Positions 1-8,958 of a stretch of DNA of 64,000 bases are shown here, in pieces. The position numbers and the translations under genes are program-made. Source of the DNA: Accumulibacter sp. (GTDB taxonomy: Bacteria > Pseudomonadota > Gammaproteobacteria > Burkholderiales > Rhodocyclaceae). Location: NCBI RefSeq assembly GCF_023806625.1, contig NZ_JAMTDX010000062.1, positions 51,722-115,721 of the forward strand. Direction: 5' to 3'. Position 1 is the first letter of the stretch. Each line of letters opens with the position of its first letter. Below the pieces are notes generated by a model. That model was not told where the DNA came from. It did no database searches and worked only from the letters and a program-made list of their open reading frames with translations.

Positions 1-141
1 CGGGGCGAGAAGCGGCAGGCTCTTGATCGCCAGCCAGGATCCCCCGGGGCTGATCGGCGCCACACTCAGCTCCCAGGCCAGGCCGAGGAAGATCAGCGCG
101 ATCAGCGAGACACAGGCGGTGAGATGGAGTGCGCGAATCAT
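1..141 (-). CDS. DUF2069 family membrane protein (partial)
   Basis: The minus-strand frame opens with ATG at 141 and runs off the left edge, leaving 47 N-terminal codons. The peptide begins MIRALHLTACVSLIALIFLG, a transmembrane segment, and continues with LAWELSVAP and GGSWLAIKSLPLL. The GGSWLA(I/L)K pattern after one helix is typical of DUF2069, a small inner-membrane protein of unknown function common in beta- and gammaproteobacteria. It lies 13 bases downstream of wrbA on the same strand, a pairing often seen for this family and consistent with one transcript. The C-terminal part is outside the window. Confidence 0.75.
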   Translation of the reverse strand, partial: MIRALHLTACVSLIALIFLGLAWELSVAPISPGGSWLAIKSLPLLAP

Positions 142-154
142 TTTCCGGCGTGGA

Positions 155-771
<617 letters not shown>

Positions 772-787
<16 letters not shown>

Positions 788-1614
788 TTCCGTTTCGTCG
801 TTTCGTCGCACGTCTGGGACGCCGCTTCGTCGAGGAGAACTTCGATCAGATCAGCGCCAGTCTCGCCTTCACGACGCTGCTCTCGCTGGTCCCGCTGGTC
901 GCGGTGGTGTTGAGCATCGTCGCCGTCGTGCCGTTCTTTCCCAACCTCGTCGAGCAGCTCGAAATATTCCTGGCGCGAAGCTTCCTGCCCGAACGCAATG
1001 CCGGTCTGATCATCCAGCACGTGCTGCGCTTTTCCAGGCAGGCGGTGAAAGTCACCGCGGTCGGTTCGGTGGCCCTCGTGGCCACCGTCGTGCTGCTCCT
1101 GTTGACCATCGAGCGAGCCTTCAACCACGTCTGGCGAGTAACCGAGCCGCGGAAATGGTGGCGGCGCCTGCGCCTCTACGCGGCGATGGTCGTCATCTGG
1201 CCACTGGTCATTGGCGGGGTGGCCCTGGCCAGCTCCTATGCCGTGACCACCTCGCTCGGTCTGCTCGACGAGCCGCCCTGGGTCAGGCGAATGTTGCTCA
1301 AGGCGCTCGCTCTGATGGTTGCCGGCGCATTCCTCGGCGGCCTGTACCATGCTCTCCCGAACACCCGGGTTGCGCCTCGTGATGCCGGCGTGGCGGGACT
1401 GTGTGCGGCGCTCGGTTTTCTCGTCCTGCAATGGGGTTTCGAGCTGTACCTGGCAAGGTTTCCGTCTTATGCGGCGGTGTACGGCACACTCGCGACGCTG
1501 CCGGTCTTTCTGTTGTGGCTTTATCTGTCCTGGGCCGTCGTGCTCATCGGGGCCCTGATTGCGGCGACTCTGCCCGAGTTCAGGGATTCGCCCGGCGGCT
1601 CCGGGTTCGGCTAG
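772..1614 (+). CDS. YihY/BrkB family inner-membrane protein
   Basis: A 280-residue integral membrane protein of the YihY/BrkB family (once called RNase BN by mistake), whose biochemical role is unsettled. The N-terminal stretch RFVEENFDQISASLAFTTLL is diagnostic of the family. It is followed by about six hydrophobic segments (for example SLVPLVAVVLSIVAVVPFF and VTAVGSVALVATVVLLLL) and the conserved RAFNHVWRV and YHALPNTRV motifs. The ATG at 772 has TAGGAA just upstream and gives a family-length protein. A longer frame from 574 only adds antisense wrbA sequence and is rejected. Its stop overlaps the convergent stop of the PilZ-type gene by four bases. Confidence 0.9.
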
Positions 1615-3131
1615 AACGGATCGTCACTCGTCTCGATCGAGAGGATCTCGACGCTGCCAGTCTGTTCGTCTACCTGGCTGGCGTCGACCTCGCGGACGAC
1701 GACGTTCTGGCCCTCGGTGAGCAGGAGCAGCTTCCGGCGTTCTTCTCTTGGCAATGCCCCGGAGGCGACGACCAGCGACTGGCGGTCGCGCAGCTTGGGG
1801 ATGGCTGGAAGGATCAGCACCTGCAGATACTCGGCTCCTTGGTTTGTTGCCCGGCGTGCGAGAATCGCCGGCTCGGCTCTCGGCGCGAGCAGCTGCAGTC
1901 CGAGTTCGAGGTGCTCGGGGTTTTCCGAGGCTGCCCAGCGAACCATGCAGATCTGCCAGTCCGGGCTGGACCCTGGACGAATGGTGACGACATCACCCAC
2001 GGAGATCGCTCCGGTGTTGCCGGATACATGCATCACCGCATAACCGTCGGGGCTGGCGTTGGTGATCATCCAGGTCGACAGGTCTACGCTCGTCGACTCA
2101 CCTTTCCGGCTCAATTGCCAGAGCCCTTCGATTCCCGTTGCCAGGAGCGTCCGGTGGTCCTGCCTCCGGCGCTGAAAGCGGCGCTTGGCTGGTTCCCCCC
2201 AGCGCCTGACCAGACGCCGCAGGACTCCGAGCCCGCCGGGAGTTCCGGCGAAATCGGGCAGATCGATCGCCGCCGGAAGGGCGCCTGCTTCGAGCTGGGC
2301 GATGTGGCTCCTGAGCAGCATGCACAGGCGGTAACACGAGAAACCGTCGAGCGCAGCCAGTGGCACGATACCCTTGCGCAGCGACGGGATGGCCGGGACG
2401 TCGCGCTGCGGATCGATCAGGAAGGTGTCCGGCTCGGCGGCAGTCACTCTGCTGAGGGCTTCGATCTGGTCGGCGTGCCTCGCGAAACACTCGGAAAGGA
2501 AGACAATCTCGCGCGGCGTCAGCGATGCGGGCTGCGCACAGCCGAGCAGAACCGCCGAATGATACACGTTCTGCAGACTGTGTTTCGCGCCCACAGGAAG
2601 CGCATTCTGGAGCTGCAGGCCACGCGCGGCAGCGTAGGTCTGGTGAAGCTGTTGCCACGTTCCCGGCCGGGCAGGGGAAGCGATCAGGTGGCCGATGAGC
2701 AGCTGCTGGGTGAGTGCATCGACACTCCGCCAGAGTGCCAGAGCAGACGACGCAGACGTGCCGAATCGCTGTTCAGGAAGCTCGGACAGGGTGCGTGTGT
2801 CATCGGCAAGCATCTGCAGCAGGTCGATGACGCTGCGCACGAGCCGCCGCTCCTTCCTGGGGACTGGCAAGACAAGGTCATTGCCCAGCGCCGAGACCAG
2901 GTCGGAGATCACCGTCATGCTCCGCGCGTACAGTCGTCCGAAGGCGTCCGCCCGTTGCGGCGGGCTTGCCTCGACGTCGTGCAGGGCCTTGAGGTGCGAG
3001 CGGAGCGATGGGACTTCCTCTGCCGGGTGAGGCGCCGCAGGCAGTTCCAGCCACTGAAGGATGCTCCTGATCCCGGAATGAGGTAGGGCGCTCTTCTCTT
3101 TGCCCGCAGTGCCAGATAGCATTTCGGTCAT
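1611..3131 (-). CDS. PilZ-type domain protein, putative c-di-GMP effector
   Basis: A protein of about 506 residues with a mostly helical, uncharacterised N-terminal 330 residues and a C-terminal PilZ-like domain. The domain is suggested by an arginine-rich RxxxR-like stretch (RRRQDHR), then ITNASPDGYAV, which fits the (D/N)xSxxG motif, and a beta-rich end (VGDVVTIRPG, then ICMVRWAASE). PilZ domains bind cyclic di-GMP, and a GGDEF-EAL protein is encoded at 19329. Start choice is uncertain: ATG at 3131 is used, but an in-frame GTG at 3179 would add 16 residues. No signal peptide or membrane segment is seen, so a cytoplasmic location is inferred. Confidence 0.6.
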   Translation of the reverse strand: MTEMLSGTAGKEKSALPHSGIRSILQWLELPAAPHPAEEVPSLRSHLKALHDVEASPPQRADAFGRLYARSMTVISDLVSALGNDLVLPVPRKERRLVRSVIDLLQMLADDTRTLSELPEQRFGTSASSALALWRSVDALTQQLLIGHLIASPARPGTWQQLHQTYAAARGLQLQNALPVGAKHSLQNVYHSAVLLGCAQPASLTPREIVFLSECFARHADQIEALSRVTAAEPDTFLIDPQRDVPAIPSLRKGIVPLAALDGFSCYRLCMLLRSHIAQLEAGALPAAIDLPDFAGTPGGLGVLRRLVRRWGEPAKRRFQRRRQDHRTLLATGIEGLWQLSRKGESTSVDLSTWMITNASPDGYAVMHVSGNTGAISVGDVVTIRPGSSPDWQICMVRWAASENPEHLELGLQLLAPRAEPAILARRATNQGAEYLQVLILPAIPKLRDRQSLVVASGALPREERRKLLLLTEGQNVVVREVDASQVDEQTGSVEILSIETSDDPF

Positions 3132-3191
3132 CAGACCACCAGCCGGAAACGGATTGCCTCCCGATGCGGCTGGCTCCACCGGTCACCGCCG

Positions 3192-3269
3192 TCAGGCGGC
3201 AGGTGCCTCCAGCCTCGCCGCGCGCGGCACCCGACGCACGGGATACCGGTCGATCATGTTTGAATTATA
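3192..3269 (-). promoter_or_regulatory. -10 element and 21-codon leader ORF upstream of the PilZ-type gene
   Basis: The minus strand has TATAAT at 3269-3264 followed after 6 bases by ATG (3257), which opens a 21-codon ORF (MIDRYPVRRV..., ending at 3192) just before the PilZ-type coding region. No convincing -35 box was found. The -10/ATG spacing is the same as at wrbA, so a leaderless short peptide is possible. It may equally be a chance ORF in the 5' leader. Confidence 0.3.
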
Positions 3270-3285
3270 GCGCAGAAAGGATCGC

Positions 3286-3804
3286 CTACTTGCACTGCAG
3301 CGCGTGCTGCACTCTGGAGGTCGAATCGGAGAACTTCCACATCTCCGCGGCGGGGTCGGTGAGCGAGGCGTTCACCTTCAGGTAGACGTTTCCATAGCCA
3401 TCGAAGTCATGACCCAGATTGCCCTGGATGCGGCCCTCCCTGTTGCACACGAGCCAGAAGCGCGCCTGGGCTGCCGTTTCGCCCTTGCCGAAGGTGACCA
3501 CGACGGCACTGATGATCGGATCGAAGTCCCAGGTCTTGTTCTCCCGGACGAGGAAGGCCACGGAGATTTCTTCCGGAGCTGGTTCCGACAACTTCGCCGT
3601 GAGCGTGAAATGTCTCCTGTCGGCTTCGCTCGATGCTCGCCGCGGCGGGCCGGGCCAACTCAAGTCGTAGCTGTTCCCTTCGACAGGCGAAAAATCTGCC
3701 GAAACGAGCCTGACGGTTCGTGTCGTCGATCCGAACTGCGCCAGGGCCGCGTCGGCCGCCAAGCCGACGAGCAGCGCGAGGGCAACCAATCTGGTCATGG
3801 CCAT
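3286..3804 (-). CDS. Secreted protein of unknown function
   Basis: A 172-residue protein not recognised as a named family. It starts MAMTRLVALALLVGLAADAALAQ, with the ATG at 3804 preceded by CAGGAGAG at good spacing, and has a clear Sec signal peptide cleaved near ALAQ. The mature part is beta-rich with regularly spaced segments (VRLVSADFSP, HFTLTAKLSEP, VAFLVRENKTWDFDP, ARFWLVCNREG, NVYLKVNASL), suggesting a periplasmic beta-sandwich. One cysteine in the middle and one near the C-terminus could form a disulfide. It lies on the same strand upstream of the PilZ-type gene and downstream of mgtE. Function cannot be assigned. Confidence 0.6.
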   Translation of the reverse strand: MAMTRLVALALLVGLAADAALAQFGSTTRTVRLVSADFSPVEGNSYDLSWPGPPRRASSEADRRHFTLTAKLSEPAPEEISVAFLVRENKTWDFDPIISAVVVTFGKGETAAQARFWLVCNREGRIQGNLGHDFDGYGNVYLKVNASLTDPAAEMWKFSDSTSRVQHALQCK

Positions 3805-3899
3805 GCATCTCTCCTGAGACATCTGCAAAACTTCACGGATCACCCAGCATCCTCGGGTCGGCAGGAGCCGGCGTCGATCTCGTGGCTGCCTGCCGCTCG

Positions 3900-5294
3900 T
3901 CAGCCCAGTCCGTAAATCGCTGTGGCGATGGCGAAATAGTTGAGCACTCCGAGCACGTCGATCGCCGTCGTCACGAAGGGTCCAGTGGCGATCGCGGGGT
4001 CGATCTTCATCCGGTGGAACATCATCGGCAGCACGACGGCGAGGATCGCCGCTCCAGTCATGTTGCCGAGAATCGTGAAGCCGACGACCTGCCCCAGCGC
4101 GAGGCTGTGGTGGACGAAATAGCCGAACAGGCCGAGGCTCGTTCCATAAAGCGCGCCGAGGATCAGCCCGACCCTGAACTCCTTGAACAGGAAACGTCCG
4201 GTATGGCGAAGGTCGATAGCCCCGGTGGCCAGACCACGCACCGCCACCGTCGCAGACTGGACACCGACGTTGCCGGCCATGCCCATGATCACCGGCAGGA
4301 AGGCGCTCAGCGCGAGCACCCTGGCGAGGATACCTTCGAAGTGTTCGATCACGCCGGTTGCCGCAAGCCCTCCGCCAAACGCTGCGAGCAGCCACGGCAG
4401 CCGGATGCGAGCGATCCTGAACGGCGAATGCGCGAGGATCTCGGATTCGCTCGTGCCGGCCATGCGCAACATTTCCTTGGTCGTTTCGCTCTGGATCACG
4501 TCGAGGACGTTATCGACGGTGACCGCTCCGACCAGGACGTTTTCGCCGTCGACGACCGGAAGTGCCAACAGGTTGTGCTTGTCGACGAGACGGGCGACGG
4601 TCTCCTGTTTCGTGTCAGTGGTCACCATGATCGTCTGCGGGTTCATCAGCTCCTCGAGCCTCGCCTCGGGGGGGGCGAGCAGCAATTGCCGAAGCGAGAT
4701 GACGCCAACCAGGCGGCCTCCGAGACCGGTTACGTAGAGGTAGAAGACCGTGTCCTGTTCGTCGCGCGTGCGGATCGCCTTGATTGCCTCTTCAACGGGG
4801 GTGTCGAGGGGCAGCGAAAAGACGTCGGTGGTCATGATTCCGCCCGCCGTGTCGGGCGGGTAGCGAAGAAGGCTCTCGACGTCTTCCTGGTCGTCCTTGG
4901 GCAGGATCGCCAGGAGCCGGTCGCGTTGCGCTTCGTCGAGCGAACCGAGCAGGTCGGTGAGCGCCTCAGGACTCAGGTACAAAACGAGTTCGGAGAGCAC
5001 TGTCGGCGGCAGGTCGGTGAGCAGGAACTCGCGCAATTCGGGGGAGACGAGCTTGAGCACCTCGGCGGCGACTTCCTTCTCCTGGATGTCGCAGAAAACC
5101 CCGGCGACCCGATTCCTGGTCAGGGCCTCGAGTATGCTCGCCAAGTCCTGTGGCGAGATCTTGGCCAGCATGCGCTTCAGCGAACGATGGGCGCTGTAGT
5201 CGTAGAGACGCCCGATCGTCTCGATCAGCAGTTTGGCCTTCGAATCGTCCTCGTCTTCGGGCCTGGGCGCTTTGTTTTCGGTGTCGATGAACAT
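3900..5294 (-). CDS. mgtE: MgtE-type magnesium transporter
   Basis: A 464-residue channel-like Mg2+ importer of the inner membrane. The order is an N-terminal helical superhelix (KLLIETIGRLYDYSAHRSLK to about residue 120), a linker RYPPDTAGGIMTTD into paired CBS domains (about 125-255) that sense cytoplasmic Mg2+, then a five-helix membrane domain with WLLAAFGGGLAATGVIEHFE, VIMGMAGNVGVQSATVAVRG and a C-terminal FVTTAIDVLGVLNYF. The GNxGxQ and PxxTTxxD signatures of the pore are present. Start at ATG 5294 (FIDTENK frame) has GGGAG upstream; an upstream in-frame start adds ten residues without support. Length matches the family. Confidence 0.95.
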   Translation of the reverse strand: MFIDTENKAPRPEDEDDSKAKLLIETIGRLYDYSAHRSLKRMLAKISPQDLASILEALTRNRVAGVFCDIQEKEVAAEVLKLVSPELREFLLTDLPPTVLSELVLYLSPEALTDLLGSLDEAQRDRLLAILPKDDQEDVESLLRYPPDTAGGIMTTDVFSLPLDTPVEEAIKAIRTRDEQDTVFYLYVTGLGGRLVGVISLRQLLLAPPEARLEELMNPQTIMVTTDTKQETVARLVDKHNLLALPVVDGENVLVGAVTVDNVLDVIQSETTKEMLRMAGTSESEILAHSPFRIARIRLPWLLAAFGGGLAATGVIEHFEGILARVLALSAFLPVIMGMAGNVGVQSATVAVRGLATGAIDLRHTGRFLFKEFRVGLILGALYGTSLGLFGYFVHHSLALGQVVGFTILGNMTGAAILAVVLPMMFHRMKIDPAIATGPFVTTAIDVLGVLNYFAIATAIYGLG

Positions 5295-5371
5295 GGCGGA
5301 ACTCCCGTGGTCGCTGGCCGTCACGGCTCGGGAAGCTCGCGCCCCGATGCTCCTCCGGCCAGCGAGGTAGG

Positions 5372-5399
5372 CTTATAGCACAAGCTCGCCGGGTCGCAA
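5372..5399 (-). promoter_or_regulatory. Candidate sigma-70 promoter for mgtE
   Basis: On the minus strand TTGCGA (5399-5394) and TATAAG (5377-5372) are spaced by 16 bases, leaving a leader of about 70 bases before the mgtE ATG at 5294. No Mg2+ riboswitch fold could be recognised by eye in this short leader. Confidence 0.45.
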
Positions 5400-5411
5400 C
5401 AGGAATATGAC

Positions 5412-5432
5412 AAAAACCCGGTCATTCACCGG
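5412..5432 (-). terminator. Weak intrinsic terminator candidate
   Basis: Read on the minus strand, CCGGT-GAATG-ACCGG is followed by GTTTTTG. The stem is only 5 bp, so strength is doubtful, but it is placed to end transcription from rdgC before mgtE. Confidence 0.35.
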
Positions 5433-5739
5433 AAAACATGGCCAAAAACAAGAAAAAATTCTTTCACATCGGTCTGGATATGACAAAGTCGTGATCTGCC
5501 GAGGGCCCGACGGAGGCCTTTCGGGACTCGCGTACCGGGGCGGTCGAGGTGCGCCGGAAGTCATCCGCTGGCCACTCGGCGGTGGCTGTGGGTCGTCGCG
5601 TGGCGGCTCTTTCACGCCGCGGGGAATATCGGTTGCCGCGGCCCTTGGCGAGCGCATTCGTCGCTTCGCCTACGCCCGTGGGCGACGCCCGTTCCTCCGG
5701 TCGGCCGGACCGGCGGGCGCTTCGTTGAGCGCGTCGATG
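5433..5739. other. Intergenic sequence with no recognised gene
   Basis: About 300 bases between the terminator candidate and the 3' end of rdgC. Frames here are GC-driven and lack a family match, signal peptide or ribosome binding site. Several short GC-rich inverted repeats occur but none has a T-tract. Confidence 0.5.
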
Positions 5740-6636
5740 CTAACTGGCCGGGGCTTCGCCGCCGAGCTCGGCGACCAGATCGCCGATCATCTTGCCGAGT
5801 TCGCCGGTCATCAGCGTGAGATCGCTGTCGAAACGCTCATCCGCGTCGTCTGTCTGAGCTTCCGCCTGTTCCCTGAGGATGTCGAGAAAGGCCAGGCGCC
5901 TGATCTGCAGGGATTCACCGAGGACGAACGAAATCCGGTCATTCCAGGTCATCGCCAGGCGCGTCACGGTTTTCCCGGCAGCGATGTGTTGCGGAATCTC
6001 CACTCCTTCGAGTGGGTGATTGAGGTAGCGGACGGTCGCCTTCTCGTTCGATCGCAACTCGACTTCCTGGTCGACGGTGAACCCCGCCGGTGCCTCGCCG
6101 TCGGCGACCCAGGCGGTCATCGCCGCCGACGGTGAGCGGAGCACCTTGAGCGGCTTGACCGGCGGCCGCTCGGTCGACCTGCGCAGATGCTCGAGAAATT
6201 CCTCGGCCTTGGCCGGCGAAGCCGTGTCGACGACCAGCCAGCCTCCGACCCGATCGATCCAGCCAAAAGTCGTTCTCCGGCGGACGAAGGCCCGTGGCAG
6301 AAGTTCGAGGGTCATCGCCTCGACGATCGTGCGCATTTCGCGCCGCCCGACGCTCCGGCCCTCGCTCTCCTCGATTTCCCGGGCGCGGTCAGCGGCAAAG
6401 CGTTTGACCACCGACGCCGGGAGCAACTTCTCCTCGACGCCGAGGGCGAGCAGCCACTGCCGATCCACCGCGTGCACCAAGGGGCCGGGTTCGCGCGGAG
6501 CAACCCAGCCGAGACTGCGCGCCTCGGTTGCCGCACAACACTGGAGGCCATGCCTGGCCAGCTGATCGGCTAATTGCTCGGCGTCGATCGCCCAGTCTGC
6601 CGGCAGGCGGTAGAGTTGCAGGTTCTTGAACCACAT
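5740..6636 (-). CDS. rdgC: Recombination-associated protein RdgC
   Basis: A 298-residue DNA-binding protein that in Escherichia coli forms a ring dimer on double-stranded DNA and restrains RecA. The opening MWFKNLQLYRLPADW is the near-invariant family start, followed by GWVAPRE and LLPASVVKRFA. The C-terminal half carries RLAMTWNDRISFVLGE, also typical. The ATG at 6636 gives the family length of about 300; an upstream in-frame start adds eight residues and is disfavoured. A TATAAT box on the same strand (6665-6660) lies 23 bases upstream and is the likely -10 element. Confidence 0.95.
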   Translation of the reverse strand: MWFKNLQLYRLPADWAIDAEQLADQLARHGLQCCAATEARSLGWVAPREPGPLVHAVDRQWLLALGVEEKLLPASVVKRFAADRAREIEESEGRSVGRREMRTIVEAMTLELLPRAFVRRRTTFGWIDRVGGWLVVDTASPAKAEEFLEHLRRSTERPPVKPLKVLRSPSAAMTAWVADGEAPAGFTVDQEVELRSNEKATVRYLNHPLEGVEIPQHIAAGKTVTRLAMTWNDRISFVLGESLQIRRLAFLDILREQAEAQTDDADERFDSDLTLMTGELGKMIGDLVAELGGEAPAS

Positions 6637-6797
6637 CGTCGGCTCCGAAAAAGCGCTCAATTATAGGCGCCATCGCCCGCCGGCGCGTGGCACGGTCATC
6701 TCGGGCAGCGCGCGTCGCAGGGGACTTGCCGCCGGGAGGAGCGAGTGCCTGTGCTATGATCTACGGCTTGCCTTCGCGCTGTTTGGCGTTTGTCCCG

Positions 6798-7625
6798 ATG
6801 AATTGCGATCTTCATTGTCACTCCACCTGTTCGGATGGGCTGCTGCTGCCAGGGGAAGTCGCGCGCAGGGCTGCGGCGAACGGGGTGACCCTTCTGTCGC
6901 TGACCGACCACGACGATCTTCAGGGTCTGCCGGTGGCGCGCGCGGTTGCCGGCGAGACGGGGATGCGTTTCGTCAGCGGCGTCGAAGTCTCGATCGAGTG
7001 GGGCGGGCTGCAGATCCATGTCCTCGGCTATGCCTTCGACGAGTCCGATGCGCTGCTGCGCGCCGGTCTCGAAGGGATCTGTTCGGGACGGATCGAGCGG
7101 GCGCAGCGGATGTCCGCGGACCTCGAAAGGATAGGCATCACCGGCGCCTTCGACGGCGCGATGCGTTACGCGGCCAACCCGAAGCTGATCAGCCGCGCGC
7201 ATTTCGCACGTTATCTCGTCGAGATCGGGCTGTGCAGGGATCTGCACGCCGTCTTCGACTCGTACCTCGTCCCCGGACGACCGGGCTATGTCGCCCACCG
7301 CTGGGCGACGCTCGCTGATTCGCTGGGCTGGATTCTCGGCGCCGGGGGGGTCGCGGCGGTCGCCCATCCTGGCCGCTACCGCCTGTCGCGTTCCGAGTTG
7401 CGGCGCTTCCTCGGTGAGTTCAGGGATCTCGGCGGGCAGGCGATCGAGGTCCTGTCGGGGAGTCACACTCCCGAGCAGGTCGAGACCTTCTCGCGACTGG
7501 CCAAGGAGTTCGACTTCCTGGCCTCGCGCGGTTCCGACTTTCACGGACCGGGCGAAAGCCATGTCGACCTTGGCCTTTTGCCGCCGCTGCCCGAAACCCT
7601 GAAGCCGGTCTGGGTGCTTTTCTGA
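6798..7625 (+). CDS. PHP-domain phosphoesterase (TrpH/RNase AM type)
   Basis: A 275-residue PHP-superfamily metal-dependent phosphoesterase of the YciV/TrpH group, which hydrolyses 3',5'-nucleoside bisphosphates and trims RNA 5' ends in characterised members. The metal ligands are visible: DLHCHSTCSDG at residues 3-13, LTDHDD near 35, the later GGVAAVAHPGRY, and the C-terminal GSDFHGPG. The ATG at 6798 gives MNCDLHCHS, the usual family start. An in-frame extension back to 6687 overlaps the likely promoter region and is not supported. It heads a collinear run with the YciO, site-2 protease and trpS genes, an arrangement widespread in betaproteobacteria. Confidence 0.9.
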   Translation: MNCDLHCHSTCSDGLLLPGEVARRAAANGVTLLSLTDHDDLQGLPVARAVAGETGMRFVSGVEVSIEWGGLQIHVLGYAFDESDALLRAGLEGICSGRIERAQRMSADLERIGITGAFDGAMRYAANPKLISRAHFARYLVEIGLCRDLHAVFDSYLVPGRPGYVAHRWATLADSLGWILGAGGVAAVAHPGRYRLSRSELRRFLGEFRDLGGQAIEVLSGSHTPEQVETFSRLAKEFDFLASRGSDFHGPGESHVDLGLLPPLPETLKPVWVLF

Positions 7626-7643
7626 CGATGCCGAACGCTGCCG

Positions 7644-8270
7644 ATGGCTGAGTATCTGTTGGTCCATCCCGACAATCCCCAGGGCCGGCTGCTGGTGCGA
7701 GCCGTCGAGGTCATCCGCCAGGGGGGGGTCATCGCCTTGCCGACCGATTCGAGCTATGCGCTGGGCTGTCAGCTCGGCGACAAGGCCCCGGTCGAGAAGA
7801 TTCGCGCGCTGCGTGACGTCGACGAGCGGCATCATCTGACGCTGATGTGCCGCGACCTGTCGCAGATCGGGCAGTTCGCCCGTGTCGACAACGCGCGGTA
7901 CCGCCTGCTCAAGGCGACGACGCCGGGCAGCTACACTTTCATCCTCGAGGGGACCCGCGAACTGCCGCGGCGCGTGCTGCATCCGAAGCGCAAGACGATC
8001 GGCCTGCGCGTGCCCGCGCACACGGTGACGCGGGCCCTGCTCGAGACGCTCGGCGAGCCGCTGCTGACCTCGACGCTGATCGTCGCCGGAGACGATCTGC
8101 CGCTCACCGAAGGCTGGGAGATCAGAGACCGGCTCGGCGCGCAGCTCGACCTGATCCTCGACGGAGGCCGCTGCGGAATCGAGCCGACGACGGTGATCGA
8201 CCTGACCGGAGCGCTGCCCGAACTCGTCCGCGCCGGTCGGGGATCGCTGGCGCCGTTCGGCCTGGATTGA
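7644..8270 (+). CDS. YciO/Sua5/YrdC family protein
   Basis: A 208-residue YrdC-fold protein related to the enzymes that make threonylcarbamoyl-AMP for tRNA t6A. The conserved parts are GGVIALPTDSSYALGCQLGD near residue 32, KIRALRDVDERHHLTLMC (the KxR substrate motif), PGSYTFILEGTRELPRR and LLTSTLIVAG. Overall it fits the YciO branch, whose physiological role is less certain than that of YrdC/TsaC. The ATG at 7644 is 19 bases after the PHP gene, indicating a shared transcript. Confidence 0.85.
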   Translation: MAEYLLVHPDNPQGRLLVRAVEVIRQGGVIALPTDSSYALGCQLGDKAPVEKIRALRDVDERHHLTLMCRDLSQIGQFARVDNARYRLLKATTPGSYTFILEGTRELPRRVLHPKRKTIGLRVPAHTVTRALLETLGEPLLTSTLIVAGDDLPLTEGWEIRDRLGAQLDLILDGGRCGIEPTTVIDLTGALPELVRAGRGSLAPFGLD

Positions 8271-8278
8271 GGAGTCGG

Positions 8279-8941
8279 ATGATGAACCTGTTCGCTTTTG
8301 TCGCGAGCATTGCCATTGCGGCGCTGCCGGTGGTCCTGGCGATCACCCTTCACGAGGCGGCACACGGTTACGCCGCTCGCCATTTCGGCGATCCCACTGC
8401 CTGGCAGGAGGGGCGGATCACCGCCAATCCGTTGAAGCACATCGACCCGATCGGCACGATCCTCGTTCCGGCGCTGATCCTGCTGCTCTCCGGCAACAGT
8501 CTTTTGTTCGGCTGGGCCAAGCCCGTGCCGGTCAATTTCGGCCGTCTGCGGCACCCGAAGCGCGACATGCTCTGGGTCGCCGCTGCCGGACCGGGGGCCA
8601 ATCTGGCGATGCTCCTCGCCTGGGCCGCCGTGTTCAAGCTCGCCTGGCTGCTGCCGGTCAACGTCTTCAGCCTGCCGATGGCCGAGATGGCGAAGATCGG
8701 AATCGGCATCAACATCGCCCTGATGGTCCTCAACCTGTTTCCCCTGCCGCCGCTCGACGGCGGGAGGATCGCGGTCAGCCTGCTGCCGCCCGAAGCCGCG
8801 TGGCGCTTCGCGCAGATCGAGCGCTTCGGCTTTCCGATCCTTCTGCTGCTGCTCTTCACCGGTGTGCTGGGCTCCGTGCTGACCCCGGTGATGCGTGTGG
8901 TCGCCGGCGTAGTCGAAGTCCTCTTCCAGTTACCCTCCTGA
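8279..8941 (+). CDS. Site-2 protease family (M50) membrane metalloprotease
   Basis: A 220-residue inner-membrane protein with the zinc motif HEAAHGYAARHFGD (HExxH) in the first helix pair and the second ligand motif NLFPLPPLDGGRI late in the protein, where the aspartate completes the site. Four to five hydrophobic segments surround them. It belongs to the short M50 group without PDZ domains. The start at ATG 8279 follows TTGAGGAG; an adjacent ATG at 8282 is the only near alternative. It starts 8 bases after the YciO gene and ends 17 bases before trpS, so it is in the same operon. Substrates are unknown. Confidence 0.88.
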   Translation: MMNLFAFVASIAIAALPVVLAITLHEAAHGYAARHFGDPTAWQEGRITANPLKHIDPIGTILVPALILLLSGNSLLFGWAKPVPVNFGRLRHPKRDMLWVAAAGPGANLAMLLAWAAVFKLAWLLPVNVFSLPMAEMAKIGIGINIALMVLNLFPLPPLDGGRIAVSLLPPEAAWRFAQIERFGFPILLLLLFTGVLGSVLTPVMRVVAGVVEVLFQLPS

Positions 8942-8958
8942 ACCGTCTGACGCCCGAC